Shown here one piece after another: positions 55,771-64,000 of a stretch of 64,000 nt of DNA. The notes under the pieces are model-generated. The model did no database searches. It saw nothing but the letters and a program-made list of their open reading frames with translations, and was not told the origin of the DNA. Made by a program: the position numbers and the translations under genes. The DNA comes from an uncultured Clostridia bacterium (GTDB taxonomy: Bacteria > Bacillota > Clostridia > Christensenellales > Borkfalkiaceae). The stretch is taken from the NCBI GenBank assembly GCA_947624965.1, contig CANQMN010000010.1:1-64000 (forward strand), read 5' to 3'. Each line of letters begins with the position of its first letter. The first letter of the stretch is position 1.

Positions 55771-56315
55771 TCCCACCTCCTCCCGCGGATGCGCAGCCCG
55801 CGGCGGGGCGAACCCGCGGCGCGGAGCGCTTCCTCGAACCGCCCGTGCCAGAAATTCGCCTCCTCGTACTTTCCGCGGGAGAGGGAGAACTCCCGCGCAA
55901 CGCCCAGCGCGAGCAGCCGCTCGGAGACCGCCGCCGCGCACTCCGCTTTGTCCCCCGCGCTCTTGCGCGCGGGGGCATACGCGTACTCCACGCGCGCGGG
56001 TCCCGCGAAGTCTTTGAGGACGAGACAGGTGGGATACATGTCGTATTTCGCCTGTTTTCCGTCCTCGCCGTACACATTGAAGATCCGCACGGGCGGGTGC
56101 GCGAACACGGTGTAGAGGATCTTCCCGCCGATGGGGGTATGCGTCTCCTCCGCTTTCAGCGGAAAATGGTCGAGGGCGAGCTCGTTCTCCACGAAGTTGT
56201 ACGCCGCGACGAGCGCGGCGGCTTCCCCCTCCGTCTCCCCCGCCCGAAGCGCGGCGGCGAGATCGTCCCGCCCGAGCTCCTCCGCCGCCGAAGCGGCGAC
56301 GTCCCGCACGAGCAT
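55767..56315 (-). CDS. Putative head-tail connector/adaptor
   Basis: Position between capsid and tail-like gene; ATGA overlap. Confidence 0.45.
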   Translation of the reverse strand: MLVRDVAASAAEELGRDDLAAALRAGETEGEAAALVAAYNFVENELALDHFPLKAEETHTPIGGKILYTVFAHPPVRIFNVYGEDGKQAKYDMYPTCLVLKDFAGPARVEYAYAPARKSAGDKAECAAAVSERLLALGVAREFSLSRGKYEEANFWHGRFEEALRAAGSPRRGLRIRGRRWE

Positions 56316-56319
56316 GGCG

Positions 56320-57474
56320 TTACTCCTCGATCCCGTCGAGCATCGCCTGCCCGCAGGGGCGGTAGCACATGAGCTCCGCGTACTTTACGAGGGTCGCCGT
56401 GTAGACGGGTTTGCCCGCGACCTGTTTGAGGATCTTCCCGTCCTCTCCCTCCAACCACTGCCAATCGCAGAGCTGGTGCAGACAGAAGTCCTTCGTGTTG
56501 AGAAGATACATCGTCCCCTCGGGGCAGAAGCGGTCGGAGACGACGGGGATGCCGTTGAAGGAGAGCGCGCGATACCCGCCCGAAAGCTCCATCGTGTCCA
56601 TGCGCTTATACTGCGAGAGGCAGGAGACGAGCGCCCTGCGCACGTCCGCGGAGCAGACGATGAAGTCGATCTTCCCGCCCGCGCTCTCCTCGACGGCGTC
56701 GATCGCCTTCTGCACCGTGCTCTCGGTGAGCTTGCCCACCTCGTGCAAGATCCGGGGGCGGAGGAAGGGATTCTTCTCGCGGGAGAGCCCGTACAGATCC
56801 CCGTCGCCGAAGATGGCTTTGAGCCCCGTGAGCTCCAACCCCCTCGAATTTTGCATCACGAGCGTGAAGCCCGTGTAGATGGAGGCGGCGACGGACGCGC
56901 CCGAGAGGGTTACCTTGCGCGCCTCCCTGTCCACCGATTCGACGACCCGCGCCTCCGCAACGCGGGACTTGCCGGCGTTGTACACGTCCACCGTCATTCC
57001 CTCGACGATGTTTTTCACCGTGTCCACGGTGTATGTGGTGCCCGTGCTCTCGGAGACCGTCGCGAGCACGCCCGAGCCGTCGCCGAACAGCATTCTGCCG
57101 AAGTTGAAGGAAGAGCTCTTCACGAGCCCGTCCATCTCGTCGTTGAGAAGGTTGACGAACGCCCCCTCGTTGTTTGCCGAGGCGCGGATCGCCTTGTCCG
57201 AGATCTCGATGACGCCGTAGAGATTTTTGAGCGGCGAGACGAACTGCGCGTAGCGGTTCCCGTTCGCCGCGGGAAGCGCGCCGTCCTCCGTGCCCGCGCC
57301 GACGCCGCCGTTGACGCCGATGCGCACCGCCTTCCGCACGTCCTTCCCCCATACGTCCGCCGTGCTCTTGCGGATGGCGGCGAGCAAGGGGTTCGCCGCC
57401 GTGTCGAGCTGTTCGCTCACGATGCCGAGATAGTACGATTTGAGGACGCTGTCCGCCGTAGTTGTGGTTACCAT
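56320..57474 (-). CDS. Phage major capsid protein
   Basis: LDTAANPLLAAIRKSTADVWGKDVRKAVRIGVNGGVGAGTEDG...; RALSFNGIPVVSDRFCPEGTMYLLNT; neighbours portal. Confidence 0.82.
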   Translation of the reverse strand: MVTTTTADSVLKSYYLGIVSEQLDTAANPLLAAIRKSTADVWGKDVRKAVRIGVNGGVGAGTEDGALPAANGNRYAQFVSPLKNLYGVIEISDKAIRASANNEGAFVNLLNDEMDGLVKSSSFNFGRMLFGDGSGVLATVSESTGTTYTVDTVKNIVEGMTVDVYNAGKSRVAEARVVESVDREARKVTLSGASVAASIYTGFTLVMQNSRGLELTGLKAIFGDGDLYGLSREKNPFLRPRILHEVGKLTESTVQKAIDAVEESAGGKIDFIVCSADVRRALVSCLSQYKRMDTMELSGGYRALSFNGIPVVSDRFCPEGTMYLLNTKDFCLHQLCDWQWLEGEDGKILKQVAGKPVYTATLVKYAELMCYRPCGQAMLDGIEE

Positions 57475-57492
57475 TTCCGAATTTTCTCCTTT

Positions 57493-57888
57493 TTATTTTT
57501 GTTCGCGCAGATAGCCGAGGGCGAGCTTGCCCGCCTCCTCGATGCTCTTGGGGCGGTGCGGGGGCGCGGGGACCGCGCCGCCGCCCGCCATGAGGGGCAC
57601 GCCTTTGAGCGACGCGAGATAATCGCTCAACACGCGTGCGCGCACCCCCTCGTTTTCGTTGACCGCGCGGAGAAGTTCTTCCTCCGAGCAGGGCGCGCCG
57701 CCTGCCGCGTCCCTCTCGCACGGCGCGGCAAGTTGTTCTTCGAGCGCCTTCAAGCGTTGACTGCGGCGGGTAAATTCCGCTTCCAGCTCCGAATAGGCGC
57801 GCGCGAGGGCGTCGACGCTCTTGAATTTCCCCAGATCGGGCGTCCCTTCTTTGGGATCCATGCCTACGTTCTCCTCTTCCATTTTCAT
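57493..57888 (-). CDS. Putative phage scaffolding protein
   Basis: Small, acidic/coiled (LGKFKSVDALARAYSELEAEFTRRSQRLKALEEQL) between portal and capsid. Confidence 0.65.
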   Translation of the reverse strand: MKMEEENVGMDPKEGTPDLGKFKSVDALARAYSELEAEFTRRSQRLKALEEQLAAPCERDAAGGAPCSEEELLRAVNENEGVRARVLSDYLASLKGVPLMAGGGAVPAPPHRPKSIEEAGKLALGYLREQK

Positions 57889-59732
57889 GCTCCTTTGCGG
57901 CGATGGCTTTGGAGATGGCGCAAAAATCTCTCCTTCGCCGCCTGAATTTCTTCCCCGCCCGAGAGCAGGGCGCGCACGTGTTCGGCGATATGGACGCCGT
58001 GGTCGTCGTAATCGTCCGCCTCCACGTCGCGCTGCGCCAAAAGGACGTTTTCCCGCTCCGCTTTCCGCGCATGCAGGTGCGAGACGTCCCGCGCGTTCGC
58101 GAACGAACCGTACCCCAGCGCGTCGAGCACCCTGTTGCGCGTGTCGTCCGTGAAATTGCCCTTTTCGTCTTTGAGAAGTCCCAGCGAGAGCAGGTTGAGA
58201 AGTTCCTCCCGTTCCTGCTCGGGCGTGCGGTCGTAGCCTGTTTCAAACTGCACGTCGTCCGCCGAGATATCGCTCGACGAAAAATAGTAAAGTTCCGCCC
58301 TTCCGCCCGTTCCCGTCATGCGCAGGAGCCGTTTGGTCGCCGCGAACTGTTTATAGAGGTGCAGGATCTGTTTGCCCGCTTCCTTCACCGCGCGTTCGAC
58401 GCTCTCCACGCTCATGTGCATGCGGTTGGTGTCCTGGTCGAGGAGGAGTTGCAGACCGACGGCGCTCATCACGTGCGTGGGGTTGGCGGAATTGCGCGAA
58501 ATTTCGCTCATACCCGAGACGAGAATGAACTCGCCCGCGATGCGCTCCTCCTCTTCCGCAAACTCGGCGGGGAGCTTGCCGCAGTCGAGGAAGGTCGGGG
58601 CGGAGGCTCCCTGCCGGTAGACGAGCACTTTCCCGGGATACAGCCCGTCCTCCGCCAGTTCCTCCGCATCCACCGAGCCGTCCTCCACCGCGACGACGCC
58701 CGCCGAGAGACGGTTCAAAAACTCGTGCTTGCGGTTGCGCACGGCGTTATACGCCCGTTGCAGAGGGATCATGCGGTCCACGACGGACGTCCCGAAGAAC
58801 GCCCCCGCAAGTTCGATGCTCGTTTGGCGGATAAAGGGAAGGATGCGCTCCCCCCTGTCTCCGTTCTTGTAGGGCAGGCTTCCCTCGAAGAGGAGCTCGT
58901 CCCCCGCAACGATCTCCAACCGTCCCTCGGGATGCGCGCCGTCGGGACGGGTATAACGCTCGATGAGTATTTCGCAATCTTCCTCCGCGGGACGGACGTC
59001 GCCGTCCGAAGGACGCTTCCAGCCGCTCGCCGAGGAGTACGGCGCGAGCGAAAACCGCGTGATCCGCCGCCCCGCGAGCTTCACGCCGAACCGCTCCTCG
59101 ATCTCGGACACGGGGACCGCCTTGGCGTGGATGACGCTCTTGACTTCCTCCATGCTCTCGGCGGAGAGATCGTCCGGGTACACCTCGAAGGGGGAGAGCG
59201 GGATCACGTTGACGTCCCCCTCGCGGAGGGGGCGCCCCGTCTCGTCCGCGCCGATGATGTTGCCGTCCGCGAAGTTCCAGACGACCTTGTAAAACGCCGT
59301 GCCGCACGTCTCCGACCACAGCGTCGCGCGGGAGACGATCCTGTCCAGATCGAGGCGGTTCTTCACCGATTGCAGCACGTTGGAACACAGCCGCGCCGTC
59401 TTGACGTCGTCCTCCGCGTCCGAGAACGGGCGCACGACGAGCGAGGGGCGCACCTTCGCGAGCCGCGCGACGCGAGTATCCACCGTGGGCGCGATATGGT
59501 TGAAGGCGCGGCGGGACTGCCAGAAGAAGGCGCGCGCCTCCTCCTCGATCTCCCCCGCGGGCGAGACGTCGCAGAACTGGTCGCCGCTCACGAACTTCAT
59601 GTTGAGCTCCCAGCCCCGTTCGAGCTGTCTGCGCGCCTCCTGCCTCGCCTCGAAGTCCGCCCGCACGCTCTGCGCGAGCTCCTTCCTCCTCCGCAGTTCC
59701 GCCCGTTCGGACGTTTCTTTTTCGCTGTTCAC
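57885..59732 (-). CDS. Phage portal protein (P22-like)
   Basis: GTG start after GGAGGAAGAAG; WELNMKFVSGDQFCDVSP; GTAFYKVVWNF; LIERYTRPDG; QRAYNAVRNRKHEFLN. Confidence 0.85.
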   Translation of the reverse strand: MNSEKETSERAELRRRKELAQSVRADFEARQEARRQLERGWELNMKFVSGDQFCDVSPAGEIEEEARAFFWQSRRAFNHIAPTVDTRVARLAKVRPSLVVRPFSDAEDDVKTARLCSNVLQSVKNRLDLDRIVSRATLWSETCGTAFYKVVWNFADGNIIGADETGRPLREGDVNVIPLSPFEVYPDDLSAESMEEVKSVIHAKAVPVSEIEERFGVKLAGRRITRFSLAPYSSASGWKRPSDGDVRPAEEDCEILIERYTRPDGAHPEGRLEIVAGDELLFEGSLPYKNGDRGERILPFIRQTSIELAGAFFGTSVVDRMIPLQRAYNAVRNRKHEFLNRLSAGVVAVEDGSVDAEELAEDGLYPGKVLVYRQGASAPTFLDCGKLPAEFAEEEERIAGEFILVSGMSEISRNSANPTHVMSAVGLQLLLDQDTNRMHMSVESVERAVKEAGKQILHLYKQFAATKRLLRMTGTGGRAELYYFSSSDISADDVQFETGYDRTPEQEREELLNLLSLGLLKDEKGNFTDDTRNRVLDALGYGSFANARDVSHLHARKAERENVLLAQRDVEADDYDDHGVHIAEHVRALLSGGEEIQAAKERFLRHLQSHRRKGA

Positions 59733-59986
59733 CTTTCTTCTTCCTCCTTTAACTGCGCAAGCAGTCTCCTTTTTTCCGCTTCCAGTTCCTCGTCCGAGAG
59801 CGCGCTCCAATCGCGCTCCTCGAAGAGGAGTTTCGCCGCTTTCAGATCGGGCGGGATCTCCTTCACCGTCTCCTTCCGTTTGAGCAATTTCAATTCGCCG
59901 TTCTCCACGCCGTATTCCTCCGTGATCTCCTCCGTGCGGAAACCCAGCGCGACTTTCAGAACGGCTTTTTCCACGTCCTCACGCAT
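59729..59986 (-). CDS. Small hypothetical phage protein
   Basis: Overlaps terL and portal genes. Confidence 0.55.
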   Translation of the reverse strand: MREDVEKAVLKVALGFRTEEITEEYGVENGELKLLKRKETVKEIPPDLKAAKLLFEERDWSALSDEELEAEKRRLLAQLKEEEER

Positions 59987-61409
59987 ACCTGTTCCTCCCG
60001 AGCGCGCGGATACGGCGCTCCTTGTCCCGCGCGATGGCGCTCTTCTCCTCTCCCCGTTCGGGCGGACGGGGACGGGAAGAGAGGTAATACCGAAGTTCGT
60101 CCATCGCGTGATCGTCCCGTTTGACGGGGCTCTCGTCCCCGCCCCAAAAATACCCCTTGAATTCGCGGATCATGTTCACGCACGTCGAGAAGAGGTACAG
60201 ATCGGGCAACCCGTTGCCGCGGCGGAGATAGCTCTTGACCCGCTGGATGCCGCTGAACACGTCCTTGTCCACCCGTGCGTTCACGAGCACGCCGCGCTCC
60301 GCGAACAGTTCGGAGACCGACTTTACGGCGGCGAGCGTGCGCTGTCCCGCGGCGGGATCGATGAGCGCGCGGACGCGCCCCCTTTCGTCCCGCTTCCATC
60401 CGAGCCGCGCGGAGACGGCATGGATGGCGGCGGCGTGCGCGTCGATGTCCAGCCCCGCCGCATAGTGCTCCGCGACGACGTACACGTTGCCGTCGTAGTC
60501 CACGGCGTACCAGTGCGCGGAGAGCGGGTTTTTGAGCCCCGGGTCGATGGAAATGCAGTCCTGCCACTCCTTGGGGACGTCGAACGGCTCGATGACGTGC
60601 ACGCTCTCCTCGAACTCGGGATAGACGAGCCCCGCGGACGCCGCAAACCTGCCGTACCGCCGCGCTTGCAGCGTGCGCTCGTCCATCGTCCGTTCGAGCA
60701 GGGAAATTTCCCGCTTGGGCAAAAACGGGTTGTCCGCCCACTCCATAAACTCGTACCAGACCTCGCTGTTATGCGAGCGGTTGAGGAAGATCTCCGAATA
60801 CACGAAGGTGAGCCCTTTGAGCGGCGTCATCGTCCCGTACATGTCTCCCCGCCTGTCCAAAAGGCGCATGCGGCACTCCTCGTAGACGTCCTCGGGCGGC
60901 TCTTCGTCGAACCAGACGAAGTCCAGCGAGCTTCCCTGAAAGCGTTCCCGCCCCTGGTCGCAACTCTTGAACCCGATGACGGAGATGCCGCCGAACACGT
61001 TCTTGACGAGAATTTGGTCGATGACGCCCGTTTCGGGGCTGTCCCGCCGCCCGCTCGTCATCACGATGTCCGCGATCCAGTCCGGGCGGAGATAGTGCAA
61101 GATCTTTTTCTGCGCGACGTCCCGCTGGACCTGCGACGTGAGCGAGACGACCCAGCCGAACGCGTTCTCCCTGTTCTTGCGGTAGGGATGGTTGCCGCGC
61201 GCGATCCAAACCGTCTCCGCCGCGCCGCATTCCGTCTTGCCCGAGCGGTTGCCGCCGAACACCCAGCGGTTGCGCTTTTTGCAGCGGTGAAAGGCGAGCT
61301 GCTTTTTGTGCTTCTTCTTTCCCGTGTTGTACCGCGCGAGCGTATCCCGCTCCGCGCGCCGCCTCTGCTCGCGCTCGATCGCCGTGATTTTATCCACTAA
61401 TTCGTTCAT
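59979..61409 (-). CDS. terL: Terminase large subunit
   Basis: WVFGGNRSGKTECGA (Walker A), FVWFDEEPPEDVYEE, RALIDPAAGQRT nuclease region. Confidence 0.92.
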   Translation of the reverse strand: MNELVDKITAIEREQRRRAERDTLARYNTGKKKHKKQLAFHRCKKRNRWVFGGNRSGKTECGAAETVWIARGNHPYRKNRENAFGWVVSLTSQVQRDVAQKKILHYLRPDWIADIVMTSGRRDSPETGVIDQILVKNVFGGISVIGFKSCDQGRERFQGSSLDFVWFDEEPPEDVYEECRMRLLDRRGDMYGTMTPLKGLTFVYSEIFLNRSHNSEVWYEFMEWADNPFLPKREISLLERTMDERTLQARRYGRFAASAGLVYPEFEESVHVIEPFDVPKEWQDCISIDPGLKNPLSAHWYAVDYDGNVYVVAEHYAAGLDIDAHAAAIHAVSARLGWKRDERGRVRALIDPAAGQRTLAAVKSVSELFAERGVLVNARVDKDVFSGIQRVKSYLRRGNGLPDLYLFSTCVNMIREFKGYFWGGDESPVKRDDHAMDELRYYLSSRPRPPERGEEKSAIARDKERRIRALGRNRYA

Positions 61410-61462
61410 ATTCGCTAAAATAAACGCATTCGCGCGGAGAAAAATCCGCTATCATACCTGCT

Positions 61463-62140
61463 ATGAAACGCCTTTTTTTGCTCCCCGTGTTGCTGTTTTT
61501 CCTCCTGCCCGCCGCGCCCCGCACGGCGAATGCGGACGACGGCGTCTATGCCGTCGCGGCGGCGCAGGACGTATGGTTTTACGCCGCCGAACGGGAGGAC
61601 AGCAAGCTCTTTCTCCTGCCGTATACCTACTATGTCCGCGTGCTCTCCCGCGGGGACGTGTATTCCTCCGTCCAATATCTCGACGACGCGCCCCCCTACC
61701 GCGCCGTGCGGGGGTACTGCCGCACGGACAGCATCAGACCCGTGGACTTCGTTCCCGAACGCCCCTTCCTCTACCGTACCGTAACGCTCGCCTATACGCT
61801 CCCCGTAACGCCCGCGCTGGGGGGCGGGAACTTCTCGCGCGTGGAGCGCACCTTCTGTTATTACGGCATGCGCTACGAGGACGGCGTGCTCCTCTTTTAC
61901 GTGCACGACGAGAACGGCGTCTGCGACTACATCCCCGCGAACGAACCGCTCGTGTACGAGCTCAACACCGATTATCTCTCCGAAGAGGTCCCCGCCGCCG
62001 CGGAGAGCGGCGCTTCGGCTTCCCCCTCCGCCGCGCAGATCGTCGTCATCTGCATCGCGTGCGTCGCCGTCGTGGGGATCGTCGTGCTCGTGTTGCGGAG
62101 CAAGCGTTCCGCGCTCCCCCGCGAGGAGCCCGAACAGTAG
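61463..62140 (+). CDS. Secreted/membrane-anchored hypothetical protein
   Basis: Signal peptide MKRLFLLPVLLFFLLPAAPRTANA; C-terminal TM IVVICIACVAVVGIVVLVL. Confidence 0.7.
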   Translation: MKRLFLLPVLLFFLLPAAPRTANADDGVYAVAAAQDVWFYAAEREDSKLFLLPYTYYVRVLSRGDVYSSVQYLDDAPPYRAVRGYCRTDSIRPVDFVPERPFLYRTVTLAYTLPVTPALGGGNFSRVERTFCYYGMRYEDGVLLFYVHDENGVCDYIPANEPLVYELNTDYLSEEVPAAAESGASASPSAAQIVVICIACVAVVGIVVLVLRSKRSALPREEPEQ

Positions 62141-62634
62141 AGCCTGTGCCTGCGCGGCGCGTTCTGCTTCTCCCGCCCCGCCCGCAAAACGCGGAGCGCG
62201 CGGAGAAAGGGCTCGTAAGCGGAAAATTCCTCCCGAAAGCGCGCTTCCGTCCAGCCGCGCGCATGCAGAAGAAGGGACACCCTGCGCAGCAGCGCGGCCT
62301 GCCTGCGGAAATAGGTCCGCTTCGTACAGTGCAATTTCATTCCCCCGAACTTCTCCCGCAGGACCCGCGTCCTGCGGAAATATTTGTATTCGAGAAGGTA
62401 CTTTTCCTCTTCCCCGAGCACGGACAGCGCGCTCTCTACCGACTGTCTCGCCGCTTCGAGGGCGCGCGCGACGCAAAACCCCTCCGCCACGTCCGCCGCC
62501 GCGGCAAGCGCGCTCTTCGATGAGCGGAAGGAGAGCGCGGCTCTCGTCTCCGCCGCCGTCTCCTCCGCCTCCGCCATCTCCCCGAGCTTGGGGTAGGCGT
62601 ACAGAAAAACTCTTTCCCAATCGTATCCGAACAT
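61972..62634 (-). CDS. Phage-type transcriptional regulator-like protein; C-terminus antisense to the secreted protein
   Basis: MFGYDWERVFLYAYPKLGEMAEAEE...LGEEEKYLLEYKYFRR...CTKRTYFRRQAALLRRV (sigma/ArpU-like). Confidence 0.6.
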   Translation of the reverse strand: MFGYDWERVFLYAYPKLGEMAEAEETAAETRAALSFRSSKSALAAAADVAEGFCVARALEAARQSVESALSVLGEEEKYLLEYKYFRRTRVLREKFGGMKLHCTKRTYFRRQAALLRRVSLLLHARGWTEARFREEFSAYEPFLRALRVLRAGREKQNAPRRHRLYCSGSSRGSAERLLRNTSTTIPTTATHAMQMTTICAAEGEAEAPLSAAAGTSSER

Positions 62635-62801
62635 TTTGAAACTCCTTTCGGATGAAAAATTACGAACATTCGTTTGTATTTCTATCATATCACAGGAAAT
62701 CTGACAAACGCCCGCCGATATGACAAAAAATTTCGGAAAATTTTTTTGTACCGAAAAGAACGATCGCGGGGAATTTCCCCGCCTTTTTTCTCGGAAAGTA
62801 A

Positions 62802-62830
62802 TTGTTTTTTTCGCGCACGCGTGTTATAAT
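62802..62830 (+). promoter_or_regulatory. Promoter with TSS predicted at the ATG (leaderless candidate)
   Basis: TTGTTT-17-TATAAT with extended TGT; ATG 6 nt after TATAAT. Confidence 0.65.
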
Positions 62831-62836
62831 GTCGAT

Positions 62837-64000
62837 ATGCGCACACGTAGATTTGCGGGAACCCTTCTCGCGGCGGCGCTCGCCGCGGGTTGCGCGTTCG
62901 GCGCGGCGGCTTTGGCGGCTCCTCTTGCCGCGGACGCCCTGCCCGCCGCAACGCCCACGCCGCTCACAAAAGAAAATTCCGTTCTCTTCCTGCCCGAAAA
63001 TTACGAGCAGTATTTGGCGCTGAAAAATCCTTCGGATGTTGCTCTATCCTCCTCCCACATCGCTATCGCGGACGGCGACATCCTCTATGTTTACGACCGC
63101 GCGGAAAAGAGCTATTCCAAGACGGAGATCACAGAAGGCGAAGAAGGCACCATCACCAAAATCGGTTTCGCGGATGAAAAGTTATTTGTCGCGGTGAGCG
63201 CTTCGAGCAACGCTTTCTACGAATACGATTTCTCGGGGAAAACCCTTAATAAGCTCGAAATCAACTGCTCGACGTTCTGCATCAGCGACGATGTTCTCTA
63301 TACCGCCAGTATCGGCGTGGGAGAGACAACAATTGCCTCTTACAATATTTCCGACCTCACTTCGGGAAGTCCCACATCTCACAACCTCGGAAAACTTGAC
63401 GAGAACACCACGCCGAGCATGACGCTTTTGAACGGCACTCTGTACTGCACAGTCAACGAACATGTGTATCACAACAGCCTCGGCGAAAACGAGCAATTCA
63501 CCAAAGACCGTTTTTATCTCTCCCAGAATGCTTCGGATAACCGCAACGTAAAGAGTACCTGCGCGCATGAAAATGCGTTCTACTACACCGCCGAAGACGG
63601 ATTGTACCGCGCGGATTTTTCGTCGACGGGCGACGGTGCGGGGAAAGCCACCTGCGTTCTCGCGGGCGAAAAATTCGGCGCGCTCACTTCCTACGGCGGC
63701 TCTCTGTACTGTATCCGCGAAAAATCGGTGCTTCGCTTCAACCCCGACGGCACGGATTACAAGATCGCCGACTATGAAATTTCCTCCGCTTCCGCCTCCG
63801 TCGGGCGGCTCTCGGATGCGAAGGACGTCGCGCGGGCGGGGTCTCTCGTCGTCATCGCCGACGCGGGCAACCGCCGCGTGACCGTGTACGACGGCAAAAC
63901 GGGACAATACTCCGTTCTCGCGCCCGAAGAGGCGGATTTCTCCCCTTCCCTCGTCGCGACGGACGGCTCCGTCATCGCCGCCGTCAGCAACAACAAGGTG
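62837..64000 (+). CDS. Secreted beta-propeller-like protein, truncated by window end (not in ORF track)
   Basis: MRTRRFAGTLLAAALAAGCAFGAAALAAPLAADALPAATPT... open to the window end. Confidence 0.8.
   Translation, partial: MRTRRFAGTLLAAALAAGCAFGAAALAAPLAADALPAATPTPLTKENSVLFLPENYEQYLALKNPSDVALSSSHIAIADGDILYVYDRAEKSYSKTEITEGEEGTITKIGFADEKLFVAVSASSNAFYEYDFSGKTLNKLEINCSTFCISDDVLYTASIGVGETTIASYNISDLTSGSPTSHNLGKLDENTTPSMTLLNGTLYCTVNEHVYHNSLGENEQFTKDRFYLSQNASDNRNVKSTCAHENAFYYTAEDGLYRADFSSTGDGAGKATCVLAGEKFGALTSYGGSLYCIREKSVLRFNPDGTDYKIADYEISSASASVGRLSDAKDVARAGSLVVIADAGNRRVTVYDGKTGQYSVLAPEEADFSPSLVATDGSVIAAVSNNKV

Noticed and set aside
57903-61400. 1165-aa + strand ORF
   Set aside because: Antisense shadow of portal and terL.

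Overview
High-GC Clostridia-like (Firmicutes) chromosome segment. Housekeeping backbone at 1-36.7 kb: rpoC, rpoB, rqcP, ispDF, radA, adh-trmB-dut, a MacB-like ABC transporter with MarR, THUMP methyltransferase, tlyC-like, TrxR-like, ilvE, yigZ, tyrS, WYL regulator, murG, yunB, VUT transporter and others. An AT-richer integrative element (about 37748-52106, ~14.3 kb) splits a tRNA-Thr(CGT) gene in its anticodon loop. It carries a tyrosine integrase with an internal HTH, a Microviridae/gokushovirus-type HUH Rep with upstream iteron-like heptamers, a KptA (RNA 2'-phosphotransferase)-SLOG gene pair, a tandem duplicated family of unknown proteins, an XRE switch region, and a complete diverged tRNA-Thr(CGT). 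At 53.9-62.6 kb lies a compact, host-like-GC podovirus-like head module (regulator, TerL, portal, scaffold, capsid, connector, gp10-like) with no integrase, lysis or replication genes nearby, possibly domesticated. Other signals: several genes with -10 boxes only 5-7 nt from the start codon (leaderless candidates), candidate operators for MarR and WYL regulators, a structured leader (possible preQ1) before the VUT gene, and an unlisted 25-aa micro-ORF. All calls come from reading the sequence and supplied ORFs; no database search was run.
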